Source: Carposina sasakii
Lineage: Eukaryota > Arthropoda > Insecta > Lepidoptera > Carposinidae
DNA length: 64,000 nt
Reading direction: 5' to 3'
NCBI GenBank assembly: GCA_014607495.2
Contig: CP053154.1
Span: 3,906,001 to 3,970,000 of the forward strand
Below, one piece after another: positions 1-15,000 of this stretch. The translations under genes and the position numbers were made by a program. The notes beneath the pieces are model-generated. The model was not told the origin of the DNA and did no database searches. It worked only from the letters and a program-made list of their open reading frames with translations. How positions within the stretch are numbered: the first letter of the stretch is position 1; each line of letters starts with the position of its first letter.

Positions 1-3000
1 GAGGGAGTCCGCCCTCATCCTACTCCAGACCGTGCCTACGCATATTCAAGTAAGATTACTATGGACAGTTCTGACCGTTACGCATAAAAGTTTAGTCAGT
101 CCCTTTGCACCCTTAATATAAATGGCTGAGACAGAAAGTAGGACTAATTTTAGGTTTCAGTGTGAAGGTCAGAATCGACAATATTACCTCCATGGATGGT
201 TATTTATACATCCACCGATACCGATCCAATTCAATGACATCTAGAGGTGTAAAAGTAACGAATAAAAGCGTACCCGTATGTATTCGTTACTTTGACCAGG
301 AGTACTCGTTACTATCGTATCGTTACCGAACTCGTTACCTCTGATGCCGCATATGGTACCTATAGTACCTATGTAGTATGGTACCTATTCGTAACGAGTA
401 GAATCGACGTGAACTGTCGACGTAATATACCAAATTCGCAATGGATTTACTATTTAGAAATTTTAACCACAAACTTAAATTATATTACAAAGAATAGTAC
501 AAGACAGTAAAAAACTTTGACGATAAAAAAATATATAAGTACTTTAAAGAAACCTAATCAACGTTCTTTGAAATAAGCTATTTAAATGATCCGCATCACG
601 CGCATTGGTAGAACATACGATCAAAAACAAACTTATCAATACACCATTTGCGATCCGAAATAGTGTATTATACGAAAAATACCCATGATACGAAACATGC
701 GAGTAACGAGACGAATTCTTGGGTAACGTTTCGTTACTCGGTACTTGATGCAGTACCCATTACTCAGTAACGAATACATACGGTTTGTTACAGCTTTAAT
801 GACATCGTCGACCAATGAATATGCGTAGTGGATATCACGTAGTATCTACCTTTCTTCTCTTATTTGCTTTTTCACTTATGTATTCATACATACATACATA
901 TAATCACGCCTTTATCCCTTACCTACGAGGTAGGCAGAACACCAAAGACCGATAGAACCACATGGTGCCACTTCTGACCAATTTTGAGGGTATAGTTGAG
1001 ATGTACAAGTTCCGTTAGTAGTGACAGGTGGTCAGCCCATCGCCTACAAAACACCAAGACCCTCTTGTCCCTCTACTGGCTTGTACAGTATGCTAGGGAA
1101 GAGTAGCAGCTGTAGTATTATACTTTTTTTTTCACTCCCATAGCAGCATAGAAGGAATTCTAGTCTTATGTATTAACCTGATAAAAATTTTATGTACTTA
1201 GGAAATATCAAAGAAAATTGAGCAAATGTACGTACCTACATTTCATAAAGATTACAAACAAAATGCATGCGAATGTGACTTCCGTACGTTCTTCGTTCTT
1301 ACAATGTTGCTAAGAACAATACAATATTAATCTTTCACGATTACAGGAGTTCGTTATCTAATTTGGTAGAGGACTCGTGAATGCGATAATATGAACGGCC
1401 CAGGGCTCAAGTAGTGTCTATAAGCACCTCTCATCTAAATATCTATACATACATATAAACATTACGCAGACGGAGTCGCTTGTTGTATATATAAACTTTT
1501 AATTATTAAAGCCTTTGAACACTGTGTTATTTTCCTTGTAGTTTGCGTTTTCAAAGAATACAACCTTAACATTGTACTATCTGTGGGGTAAGCACGAACC
1601 TTTTAACGCGGCGTAACGCTAGCGATTCGCTAGCAAAATCTATGTGATTTGACAGACGATAGCGTTACGGACTATCGAGAGGTTCGTGCTTACCCCTCTG
1701 ACTATGTTTACGGTAGGTAATTCCTATATCCTAGTGCTTTACGTAAATCTGTATAAAATTAACAATCTCCATTTCGGTGACAATGGGCTCCGATTTTCAC
1801 GGAGTCGAATGCAGTGCGCAGTAATTTACAAAATAACATTGAATTCTTTCATTGAAAATCTTTTGTACCTAACAGGGGAGACCATATAAAATTATGATTT
1901 CACGCCAAAAATAAAAATATGTTTCACAAGATTGTTTAAGGAATTATTCATTCGTACAAAATTAATAGTTTTGAATTGGTCGCACTCGCAGGATTCACAT
2001 ATTTCAATATGTATATGAATAACAGCTTCTCGGAATTAACCGCGTCGACAGACACAAGGTGTTTTACTGTTTATTTTATAAATGTCTGCCTAACCCAACC
2101 CGTCTCTATATTTTTTCGACCATATACTATATGTATGGGTAGATTACATCAGCATACAGTGTGCGTACAGGTACAGGTATGCGGCCTTCTGCCTATAGTA
2201 ACAAAACAAGAACCTAACTAATGGTACATACAAACAAGTATTACATATTTACAAAATACGTAAAAAGGGAATATTCTACTTTCGCATTTATATTTTAGTT
2301 TTTTTTAATGTTTAATATTACCCAGTCGTTAGTGAACTTGTATAATATTAAAACATAAAAAACTATGTAACCTGATTTTTCACGGCTTCTGTCTGTACGC
2401 AGAAGGAAGGGGATTTATTTACTGATTAACAAAAGTAAATAGTACAATCTCCTGTGTTACTTTACTTGCCTTATCATATATATAATATTTGCATAGTCTA
2501 TTTTAAACAAACGTACCGAAAAATCAATTTGACGCGGAGACAGCGAACTTGTCATCAAACTTGGATGAATCTTATCTTTTGCAATGTCAAATGTTTAGTA
2601 CTATGGCCCTAACAAATGCTGCCAATGGCGTACTTCTAATGGCTCCTCCATACAATGGGCGAACTCTGACGAACTCGGGCGAACTCCATTGTGTAAAGGG
2701 CAGGTTTGTCGGTTTTTCTTGCATACATCAAAGGGATTCGACGGTCGATTCGTGGAGGTGCCACACGTTCGTCGATCATTCATATAAACTAATGTACTCT
2801 GTGCCGTCGACAAACTACAACGTGTGGATGTGTGTGGATGATAGTGTCGAATTGAGACAAACCAAGGCGAACTAACATCGCCGATTAGGAGGAGCCATAA
2901 GGTCGCATTGAACATAGTCTAGGTCCCTTTAGATTTTTCAACTTATGTTTGTAGTATGTACATACTTCTTTGGCACGTTTGAGAGGTTAAATTCCTCTTA

Positions 3001-6000
3001 GTTGTGAGAGTGACACTGGGTAAAATTTTTTACGCAGTCGCATATGTAGTTTTTTTTTCTATCATATGTACCTATTAAAACTAAAACGATTCTTTTGTAT
3101 AATATACACATGTTATAATATAGTAATAGATTATTGTAGATACAGGTGTACCTGAAAGGGACCAAATATTTTTTTGCCATGGAAAAGTCTCTTTTTGCTA
3201 CATTCTATATAGTGTATGTAGTATACATTATGTTATTCTTATAAGAGACAGGAATAAGCTAACTATAGGTATAAGATAGATATCACAAATCATTAGAATT
3301 ACATTCATATTCAACTCGCAGTAGCGTTAAAATGGTGGGTAATCGCCAGGCAGACTAGCCTAGTACCTATAATGCATTTACTATGGGTAGCACGAAACTT
3401 GTAACTCCCTTGAGCATAGTAACTAATCGGCGAACTGCAATATATTTTTAAAGTAACAAAGTCAACATTTGTTGGGTGTATTAGAAAACGATGTAAACAT
3501 CAGTTCCTATCTAACAGAAGGTTTATTATCTCCCCCCTTATAGTTTACATATCTATGACACGTGTGTAACTCAAACTAAAACTAGTGTGTATGTTATTTG
3601 CATTAATCTTTATTTTATATAGACATTATGTTATATGTAACCTGTCGATTAAATGTGTGCCAAAAGTGTGAAGCACCACTGACAAATTTAGATACCTCCT
3701 ATGGATATATGTATACCTTGATTTGAAGAGCAACTTCTTTATTTTAGGTATATGAGTGACCTATATCCGATGTTCCATGTAAACACTTATGATGGACAGC
3801 CTATAACGCCCACACGGTTCTAATAATTATGAGTGGAGTTTCGTATACGTAGATTCTTTACGTATACGTAATAAACAGCGAGTGACAGCCAGGCAAATAC
3901 TGAAATGCCGAACAAGTACCATAGTGTTGAGTTATACGATAGTATAATAATCATGGTCTATAGTCAGCATATCAGTATTTGCCTGGCTGTCACACACACC
4001 CTGTATAAAACCGCCAATAACTACCAAACTAGCCCGTAGATGTACGATGTATGTTGACCTTGACTATTAGCTAATATCCATAGAATCTGACAGTGGGTTC
4101 CCACGGTGCGTGATATTACGGACGGACGCGCACCAGCCCGCACCACGGATCGTGGGAAACGGAGCGTCCGTGGTAATATAGACGCGTTCGTGGTGCGCAT
4201 CAGTCCGTAGCCGTCGGTGCGTCCGAGTCCGTCCGCGAAATCACTCACCGTGGGAACCCACCTTAATATCATAGGCACGATACATGATAGGTGTGTTTGC
4301 GCAGGTGGACGCGATACAGAGGCGTCTGTTGGAGAAAGTGGACGGGGTGCTCGCCGTCCACGAGTTCCATGTTTGGCAGCTGGCCGGCGACAGGATTATA
4401 GCCAGCGCGCATATTAGGTGAGATTATTTACTAACTAGCGACGGGTGCAACGCTGATACTATACGCATATAAACCTTCCTCTTGAATCACTCTATCTATT
4501 TCAAAAAACCACATCAAAACCCGTTGCGTAGTTTAAAAGATCTAAGCATAGATAGTGACAGACAGACAGCGGAAAGCGACTTTCTTTTATACTATGTTAT
4601 GATTGTTATTTGAAATATTTCAATTGAAATAGCTAATTAGCTATTTCGTCTCTGGTTTTTACCGGCCAACCAATCACTATCCATGACTTGGTTAGATGCT
4701 AGAAAATTCGCAGTAGATACGACTTTAATAGGACAGTTCAAGAGAGATGTCAACTCTTGTTACATACATATACATACACATACACCCTGTAGTACAGTGC
4801 GCCCTTTCTTAATCAGTCGTTTGCGAGTTAAGTTTAATTATTGGTGTTATGTTAAGCTGTCTCCTAATATGCATAAGAGCGAGTAAAAGCTATGCAGTTT
4901 AGGTAAGGATTGAGCGAGAAGCGTAAAGCGTTGAAGAGAATAATGTAAATACTTGGTTTGCCTCTACCACTATACAGGGTGATTTTGGGTCGTCAACGTT
5001 CCCGAAAACTACGGAATCTCCTCATCATCACGATCATTTTCCTCCATGGAAGCATACCTGGGAAGTGTCTAGTTCCCATGATATTATGGTCCAAAGTTGA
5101 GTAAATAGACTGCGTTTTTCTGCATAAATGCACATAGACGCGCGTAGCAAGATTTTTTCACGAGAGAAAGAATTAATATCTGTCTATGATAAAACTAGCA
5201 TAAACACTGGACACTATAAATTTCGCCCGATCAAGAAATTTAAAAAAATTAAATCGTTTCCTTAGAATTTTTTTGGGCATAAACTTGCTTTATTTGATGT
5301 ATAGAGTACGTACCCCTCGTTAAGGGTGGCAACGGAAAAACATCCTGTATGTCTATTTTTAGCCACTTGTCTCTGATTGTTTGTGTATTTTAATATAATC
5401 TTTAGTAATTACCTATAGGCACTTATATCTGTCAATAAAACTTTAAGATGTCGTCATTAGTGTGTGAGATATAGATAAAATGAAGCCTTGTGTTATCTTA
5501 CTATAACGAATATTGGAGCATGTTGCTTAGCCCAAAATATAATTCAGTAACAGTGCCCCTCGAATCCGCCTCCTTTCAATATTGTTCAATATAGACAAAG
5601 GAAATCAAAATTTGTTTACTGCTGATACGGGGATTCACTAGAATTCATCAGCTACTCTATCCGTGCATGTCGTAAGAGTCGACGACTGAGGAAATCAGGG
5701 GCGTATTCTCAGACTAATAACTTTTAATTGATCTTAAACACCTGACCCCGCTATACTCTCCTAATCCTGCAGGTCTAAGTAGGAGCCTCTGTTTTGGGAA
5801 CTGAGCTTTGAGGCGTGAGCATAATATTGACATGATGACGTGATGAATTCCAACTGGTATTGGTGAAAATGGTTCGCTAACTTTGCGAAGTTCGCTGTCA
5901 CCCTTAAAATTGTTACATAGACTAAGGCCCCGGGTTTGTTAGATTTATGAATTCAACTCGGACAAGCTTCGGGCTCTTACTGTTCAATAGTATCGCCTGT

Positions 6001-9000
6001 TCATTTTGCGCTCGATGAATTTTTGCTTTAAAGTATTCTAAATCTGCTCCCTGGCTTGAATCCAAGGTAAACTATTCTTTGTCCGCGAATCAGTGTCGTT
6101 GAACTAAAACTATTTTATTTTATATTTCTGTTTATTACCTGCCTCTCTTCCCTCGTAATATTTGTTAAAAGTACAAAATAAGCTTAGTACCATGGAAAAA
6201 AATTAATTGAAATGAATTAATTGAAGTACTGTATTATCCTTATCTGTGACCGAAGTAAAGAAAACCACACGTATATAGGTCAGTATTTATATTATTACAA
6301 TACGTCATTGTTAGAGTCCGTTTCGTAGAACTCTCGTGTATGATTGAATTAACTATGCAGTTACACAGATAATGTCGTTCACGAAACCACTAGCGCTAAT
6401 GTTTAATTCAGGGAACCATTTGATGAAAAGCACTCTATACATATAGTACATAGTTTTCAAATTTATGGACTTAATTGTGATTGTGAAATCAATCGACGAA
6501 CTTATGCCTATAATTGGGCAGTACGTGTCCATAGAGTCTATTCTTCTAAGTATATTCTTTCATAACATAATAAATAATCAATGAATCTTGCGCACTGTTA
6601 CGAAGTCAGCTACTACGAAGTAAGTAAATATGCAAGTAAGATCGTAGGGATTAACGAACTTGTCGACAAACGCGAGCGATCGGCCGACCTAGTTTCACTA
6701 ATCGATGTCAATTGTCACACAATTCGGTTTATCGATTGTTTCATATTTAAAAAGAGTACACGATAGTAGCATTGTGTGATTTTGTACTCGCAATAATTCG
6801 AATGCATAAACGTATTCAGTTTTTCAATAGAGAGCATTATGTTGTTAAGTATAGGGTCTTGAATATAATTATCTAAATTGGATAGGTTGTAGCTACTTTT
6901 TGCCAAAGATTTTAGGGATCCTAATATGGGAGTGTATATATATATCCTAATATAGTTCATACGTATACGTCATACAGTTGGAGAGAATTGACGACAATTT
7001 AATAAAAGTTTATGACTGATATTTTAATTTCAATTCACTACGTTTTCCGCTGTATCCATAAGCGAGCGGTATTATGCAAAACAATGAAGGTTACAATTAT
7101 TTAATGTCCCTTTGTTACTTAGCGCAGTATTGTTCGAGATTGTCGCTTCTCACAATATTTTAAGAACACCGCCGAATTATTAATAACAAATTTGATATGC
7201 TTGATGACCTGCCAATACGAAGATGGTCACGCGGTCTTTCCGATGTACTTAGAGGAAATAGAAGCTGCATTCACATTACAGCTTCGCTCACTTTTTAACA
7301 TTAGCATGGGATCTCTAAGAACGAAAATAAATCGTCATCATCCTATCCTTTATTTATTGGCTTTTGTTTTACGGCCGGTTTCTGCCTGACGCCAACCCTC
7401 CTCGTGTATAGCAAGACAATTTTAGTATATTAAAAAGGAGAAATAATTATCTTATTCACAAGACTTGCATTTTGAAATTAAAAGTCCGTTTTTAATTCAA
7501 GAGTAGTAATACTCGTATAAGTCATTATTTTTTATACTAGAAATGTTATTTAGGATTAGGGTTCAAATGAACAAAAATAAAAAATAATAACCATAACAGA
7601 AGGGGTATGTTAAGCGAAAAGCTGTATAAATAGCCCACTATAGAGAACCTATTTCCAAAATTTGAGACTCGAAATCACATTTTTATTTTTCAAGATTGTA
7701 TGAAAAGTCCTGAGATATTTAAAAATTCTCCATACTATCGGGAAAAATAAACATGTGATATTTTAATTTCAATTCACTATTTCGGATCTCAAATTTTGGG
7801 GATAGGTTCTCTATAGTGGGCTATTTATACAGCTTTTCGCTTAACATACCCTTTTTGTTACATCCTGTATAATCGTACTGTCTTGCGAAGGTTATATTTA
7901 CAATGGTTTGTTTTGGAAACTGCTATCTCGGTGCACTGTGCGCTTCTTTGTGATAATTTCGCGAATATGATTCACGCTGAGCTTGTAGCGTTTTAGGATG
8001 TTTATTTTGAATTCCTACTCCGCTGATCGCACATGGCGTGTTCGCTGTTACCACTCTATTTTAGTATGTACATCCATACAGTTGATCAAGATTAATAATA
8101 GGTATCGGAAAACATCGAAAATAATCGTACGCTCCAAAAACTGTTTTCAAAAAGCAAATAAGTCTTAAAAACACTCAACTATGTCACAAAGATAGAATAT
8201 TCTTTCTTTCTTTCTTTATTCTTTATTGTAGACAGAAAATATACAGCAGGTAAGTATATAACATAGATAATGTACAAAGGCTAATAATATCAATGTCATT
8301 TGTATCAATGTCGATACGGATCTTGATGAAATTAAAAGGGGTATCTAAAGGGAACGAGAGATATACAATGTATACTATACATGCTACAATATATATATAC
8401 TATACATAGGTACAGCCCTGCTTACCATACGGCCAGATATACAGGATGATTTTTGGTCGTCAACGTTCCCGAAAACTACGGAATCTCCTCATCATCACGA
8501 TCATTTTTCTCCATACCTGGGAAGTGTCTGGTTTCCAAAATATTAGGGTCCAAAGTTGAGTAAATAGACTGCGTTTTTCTGCATAAATGCACATAGACGC
8601 GCGTAGCAGGATTTTTTCACGAAAAATAATTAATATCTGTCTATAAAAAAACTAACATAAACACTAGACACTATAAATTTCGCACGATCAAGGAACTTAA
8701 AAAAAAATTCAAAAAAAAAATAATCCCATTTTTTTTGGCATAAACTTACTTTATTTGATGTATAGAGTACGTACCCTTCGTTAAGGGTGGCCACAAAAAA
8801 ACATCCTGTATATATCGATGTCGATCACTGACAAGTTTTAGCTCATCGTCTGAAAGAACGAACCTGAGTTCGTTAGTCTACTCTTACGACATTAATGGAA
8901 GGAGAAGCGGCATGGTGGTGCATTCTAGTGAAGCTACAAATCAGCACAGGAGAAACGTAAAAAAATAATTTGCCGAGATTTGGCTAGTGTATAGCTATCG

Positions 9001-12000
9001 GGATGAAAAATAACGTTGCCAATATGTAATTTAGAAAAAAGATGGTAAAATTTGTCATCCGAGTAATTGACACGGTAGCTTAGTGGGTTAGAGCGGCTGG
9101 CACGGTTTGCAGTGGTCGTGGGTTCGATTCCCACTCGGGTGAAGAATTTTTTCCATTTTCTTTATTAATAATTTTATAATAAAAAAAATAACTTTAAGTA
9201 CAACATATTGACCTAGTGCCACTCTAAGATTTCAAAGGCCTTGTATGCATTTATTGCATTTGTTTATATAGTGCAAAGTATCGGTATAATAAATGTGAAA
9301 TCTTGTTACAGGTGTAGAAATTTGTCAGAATACATGAAGATAGCAGAGAAGGTGAAGGAGTTTTTCCACAACGAGGGTATCCACTCTACGACAATACAGC
9401 CCGAGTTCGTCGAATTACCACTAGATGGCAATGAGGTAAAATCTGCTTTACAATTCCTACTACATAGTATCCTACTAATATTATAAACGCGAAAGTTTGT
9501 AAGTATGGATGGATGTTTGTTACTCTTTCACGTAAAAACGACTGGAGCGATTTTAATAAAACTTGGTATAGAGTTAGCTGCCACCCTGGATTAACACATA
9601 AGCTACTTTTTATCCCGGATAATTTCGACATTTTGTTTTTTCGGCAGTCCAAGTCCAAGAACCAAATAATGTACATAATAAAAAAACTGAAAAGAAAAAA
9701 ACAAGCACTTAGATGTCCGGTGGTCTACAATTCTATAATATTATTATGGAATTAATACTATTGAAGAACATAAAATATTTTCTAATGATGTAACATAACA
9801 ACTGAACAGCCAGGATCCATTGAAATATTATTAGCTTGGCTGTCGGATAATGGATCCGACTGTTCAGTTGTTATTTTACGATTATTAGAAAATATATTAT
9901 GTTCTTCAATAGTATTAATTCCATAATAATATTATAGAATTCTAAGTGCTTGTTTTTTTTCTTTTCAGTTTTTTTTATTATGTGTACATTATTTGGTTTC
10001 TATTTTAAGCAGTCGGGTTTTTGGATTTTTTTAAATTATGTTTTTTTATTTTATACTTTTTTGTTATGAGTACATAGCTACTAATAGGTACGCTTCAAGA
10101 AACACGCTCGGCAGCAAGAAGTTTTCGTCTTGCTGCTGTCTAAATACTTATATGTGAGAATGGTTGTTACGCAACTTTCAATCGATATAGATCCTAAACT
10201 GTATATAGGTTAGTTGAATCGAAAAATGTTGAGAGAAATCTAAAAATGATTTTTAAATACCTATTCAATGATACCCCGCTCGATATAGTTTGTCGACTTA
10301 AATTTTTTTAAATTTTACAAAATTGCGTCCAGTAGTCGCCATATTGGATTTTCACTAACGTCATGTCTTTGGTGACACTCGCCGGACTAAGAGGAATCGA
10401 TTGACGTATGAATCATAAAAATCGGCCGAGGAGTTTGGTCTATGTAGTGCTTCAAAGGAACATACATACATACATAGGCTGTTAAACACAATACCGCTCC
10501 TTTGCGTCGCGCAGTCGGGTAAAAATATGCAGATATATTTTACTTTTGGCTTATACAGATACACAGACAACACAAATCAAGAAAATAAATTTATTTAGGA
10601 GATATGAGACAATAATGAAATTATAACAATTAATACTGATGCCCTTCTAAGTACTCCCAACTAATTTAGGTACCTACTTATGTAAAAAATTCAAGAAGAT
10701 TGTTTGAGTTAATAAAGGGCGAAGAGGCGACAAGCTGTGAGGTTGCCTTACTACAAGCCTGATAGGTATTCTACAAATTCATGCAAGTTGAACCATTTTC
10801 GTTCCACTCACGTTCGTTCGTTCATTCGGCCTGAAATTAAATATTAAAGTTGGCCTACCTAAAATAGGAACTAAACTTAGAACTACTAGGTAAGTAGGTA
10901 GGTATAATGATATTATTTACTTATTTCTGAATGGATAACTTTGTGGCATTATACTTTTGATTGAATTCGCGGCTCTCTGTGGTTTTGTACAATTGGAAAT
11001 CATGATAACTGTTGAGTTTTTTGATGCCAATACGGTTACACCGTTGAAAATTGATGTAACTGTGCCTTAGTATTTCGAAAACTTTCTGTTTCGTTTACAC
11101 GTGTAACGCCATTCGTTGTATTCGTTACCGGTTCTCTAGATTGTTGTTTTTTTTTGTGCCCGTAAAGCGATGGCAGGCTCACTTACCACTTGATGTAATT
11201 TTGCACACTTATGTTTAACTCTGTCACGTGCATGACGTCTTATAAAATTATTTGCAAGAGTTTTTTTAAACTTAAGTGAGGGGCTTCCCCAGAGCATGCG
11301 CTGCATGGGCTGCTTCATGCTAGAGCACACGTGTCTAACACGTAACACTGCATCTCCTTCCACACATGTCGTTCGTGAGAGTCCACAAAAAACTCACGGA
11401 TGTTCTGCCACCTAACAACTTGCCATTGAACTGTTACATCTGACCCCCCTATGCTAAACATCATCATCATCAGCCTATTGCAGTCCACTGCTGGACGCAG
11501 GCCTCCCCCAGGGCACAAGACTGCCATGGGGGGTATTTGCCCATAGTTACCACGCTGGGCTAGGTGGGTTGGTGACCGTAGTTTGTATTTTGGATTATGT
11601 TGTCAACACGGGAGACGCTGCAGCCCACCGCCCGGGAACCCTTAATCGCCTCGTACGTTACCCACGGGCAGACATGGGGTGGTACGAATTCTACTCTGCC
11701 GGCACCGCGCGGCGGCTGTAGGACACCCTCTCATTGTTCTAAAATTTTGGCAACCCCATTATGGTAACACTGCTGTGTATTTACGAGTATATGTAAAGGC
11801 AAAGAAAACCATGTCCATACAGCCCAGTTCATAAGACTAAGTAAGAATGCTACACAACTGTTGTTTTTTTTTTTAGGTATTAACCGGCGCGTCAGCAGAA
11901 GCCCCATGCGCTCTCCACTGTCCGCCCAACAATCTCTGTCATAATGCGACCTGCTGCGGACCAAACCAACAGGTTAGTGTGAACGCTGTGATGGAGTATG

Positions 12001-15000
12001 AGGATGTACATATACACATACAAGGTTATCTGGCGACTGTGTGGTATAGGCAGAATTAGTAGACTTCGCCTCGGCAAGCGTAGCGTTGGACACCCACCGG
12101 CCAGATGGATATGTAAGGTGTTTTCAAAATTAGTGATTTGCTTTTGAAAACGACGAAACTAGGTAGGTAAAAAGAAACAACTTTGAAAAAAAAATCTGCT
12201 GTTTCATACATTTCAGTGTAGTAATTATTCAAGATTGTATGGACAGCTGATTTTTTTTCACTATTTCGGAGTTGGTCCCATAGTGAAAGTTGTTTCTTTT
12301 TACCTGCCTAGTTTCTTCGTGTCAAAAGCAAATCACTAATCTTGAAAACACCTTATATAACTTGAAGAGAGCGGCTGGTAGTGACTGGATGGCAAAAACG
12401 GGAGAATGTGCTCTGGGAGAGGCCTACCTCCAGTAGTGGACTGTAATAGACTGATTTGTGATATTGAGGTGGTTTGGGCACATAAATGAATGTAGAATGG
12501 CCTAGGTGTATAATGAAAGATTTTGGAAGGGTAATCTTGTTAAACATTTACTGACTAAATTGGAGAAGCAAAAAATGAAGGTAAACTAAGGGAAAGAAGT
12601 GAGTTAAGGGACCCTGTCGCAAAGGGCAGTTCGTGATATCAGCCTACTCCACAAAAATGGTTAATGCATGATCAGAATGAGTGGACGAAGAAAAGTGGGA
12701 GGATAAGAGTAGAAGAAAATATACATTTTTTTAAAACACGTGATACATGCTCAATCAAACATATCTATGAATTTAGCTGTACAATAATTTAGTTCACTAC
12801 ATATAGAATTTGTGAACATATTTTTTAAAAACAATATGCTGATGAATACTACTTAACTATTCCCCATTCCTAAGATACTTAACACTCAAGTGTGTATTTT
12901 TTTTACTAAAATTCGTGATTTTTTCATTCATCTTTTCTGTTCGGTATTTTCCAAAAATATGTTTGTATACTTTTTGTTTATTGTGTCCTCTTCTTACCTT
13001 TAATGTACATTTAAATATGGCCATTGCCAATAAACCAAAACTAAAGCAAATTATATACGCTTCGCGATGTACCTACTCAGTATTAGTGTTGGGAATTCTA
13101 AATATTATTTTGTTAACACTTGTGATGAATTTACGTAGCTATGATTGAATTTGAAAATTTGAATAAGTACCAATAAGTAAATTATTTCTGTACATAGAAG
13201 ATATATGAGAATGAATTAAGTACCCAAAGAAGATACGTCAAGCTGCTTCTTTTATTATAACTTTTTTTTAAGCGATTGACCACCTTTTGGTTTTTTGGCA
13301 CCATGTGGTTCTATCGGCCCTTGGTGCTCTGCCTACCCCGTAAGGGATAAAGGCGTGATTATATGTATGTCGATTTGTCTGTGCGTTTGTGCACGCTAAT
13401 CTCAGAAACGGCTGAACCGATTTCGATGCAGTTTTCAGGAATATAATGTGACAGGTCCCACTTCACATATAGGCTACTTTTTATCCCAAGAAAATGTTTT
13501 TATCCTGGATAATTTCGACATTTTGTTTTTTTCTGTAGTCCACGCGGACGGAGTCGCGGGCGTCCACTATCTAAGATATAGCTGTTGTCGTGCAAAATAA
13601 ACTATAGGCAGACGTACATACATTGTGTGATACATAACATACTATATATTTTGTGAGCTACATCATCATCATACATTCTTCACTGCTTACGTTTTCGTGT
13701 AATGTTTTACTATATGTATGTATGGTGGATTACACTATTACAAATGTCTTATGAAATCAACTTTATTGATTATTTTATCCCATCGAAAGTTTTTTTAAAC
13801 TTTTTTTAAATTTCCATTTCAGTTTGTCAGTTTAGAGACGATAAGCGTTTGGTAATATTTTTCAAGGAAATGCTATCGCCGAGGTATTATGGACCGAACA
13901 AAATCGCAGATCCATGAAAAAAGAACGAACACTTTTTGATAAAATTTATAAATGCTTGTGATACGTAACTTTTACGATCGTATATCTTATCATGTAATTA
14001 TGTATAAATTAAGTTGTTATGTTAATATATTGAATTAGATTTTGTTCACGAAAGAAAATATGATTTGAAAAAATTAAAAAAGAAACAATTTTGATGTCTT
14101 TTTTTATTGGAAGAATGATAGTTATTTGTAGACTAGTTCAGATATCTACGTGAAAGCATTTTTACCACCTTCTTTTCTAAATTCATAAAAAAAGAGATAC
14201 ATATTACGTGGTCAATATAGATAGGATCAATTAAAAATAAAGATCATGTTCTATATTATAACCATGAAGGTTTAGGTACTTAATAAAAAACATTTTAATT
14301 TTTTCATTGTCACTCGGACCAATACAGTAATACCCCGCTTTACGCGAGGGATACGTTTCGGAAAAAATCGCGTTAACTGAAATTCACGTATATCAAGGTT
14401 TATGATTAAACATATTCAAAATTTAATCTTTGCCATAGAACAAAGTCGTAGTACGGGGAATCCTCAGTTCTTCAATCAGAATGTTCAGAGGACGCGAGGA
14501 TTCCCGCGACCAAAGGGGAGTTAATGACTAAATTATATTTATACACATTCTTTCGCATTATGCGAAGCATTTAAACGTGAATTTTAAAATTCGCGTTATA
14601 GTGAAACCGCGCATAACGGGGTCGCGTAAAGTGGGGAATTACTGTAGTTCAGTGGGCTTAGCACATACGAAAAAAAAAAATAGACGGACGTCATAAATGT
14701 TACCTCATGCATACAAAGTACAACTTCTACAAGATCGGTTATTCAACAAAAATTGAAAATAAAGATGACGTCGTCGTACAGAAAGAATACGGTATCCGCA
14801 AAATGTCAATAAATAAATGTCCAATTGAAGTACATATTTAATGATTGTTTGTCAGCGGTCGCGTCGACCTGTATTTACTTACCTTCTGTAGAAATTGTCT
14901 TCAAAAGAGCAACTGTATTTGCATGAAAATGGCCTGTTTATTGAAAGGTAATTCCAATTTGTTTGTCCTACTTTATTGTAGTTTTCTTTGGAAGTATGTA

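Larger units (their letters stand above)
4418..9311. other. ZnT1 intron (4.9 kb): repeats, no other gene seen
   Basis: Besides the elements listed separately, this stretch is AT-rich single-copy-looking sequence. A dispersed block around 5660-5780 (TCGTAAGAGTCGAC..) recurs at 24788 and 28455. I found no coding exon with sensible splice sites. Confidence 0.6.

Noticed and set aside
2549..2915. Overlapping ~105-codon frames on both strands
   Set aside because: They are explained by the inverted-repeat MITE at 2639-2897.
9056..9140. A possible functional tRNA gene
   Set aside because: The B box is perfect, but acceptor and anticodon stems do not form and the same text recurs with a conserved non-tRNA tail, so it is a SINE head.
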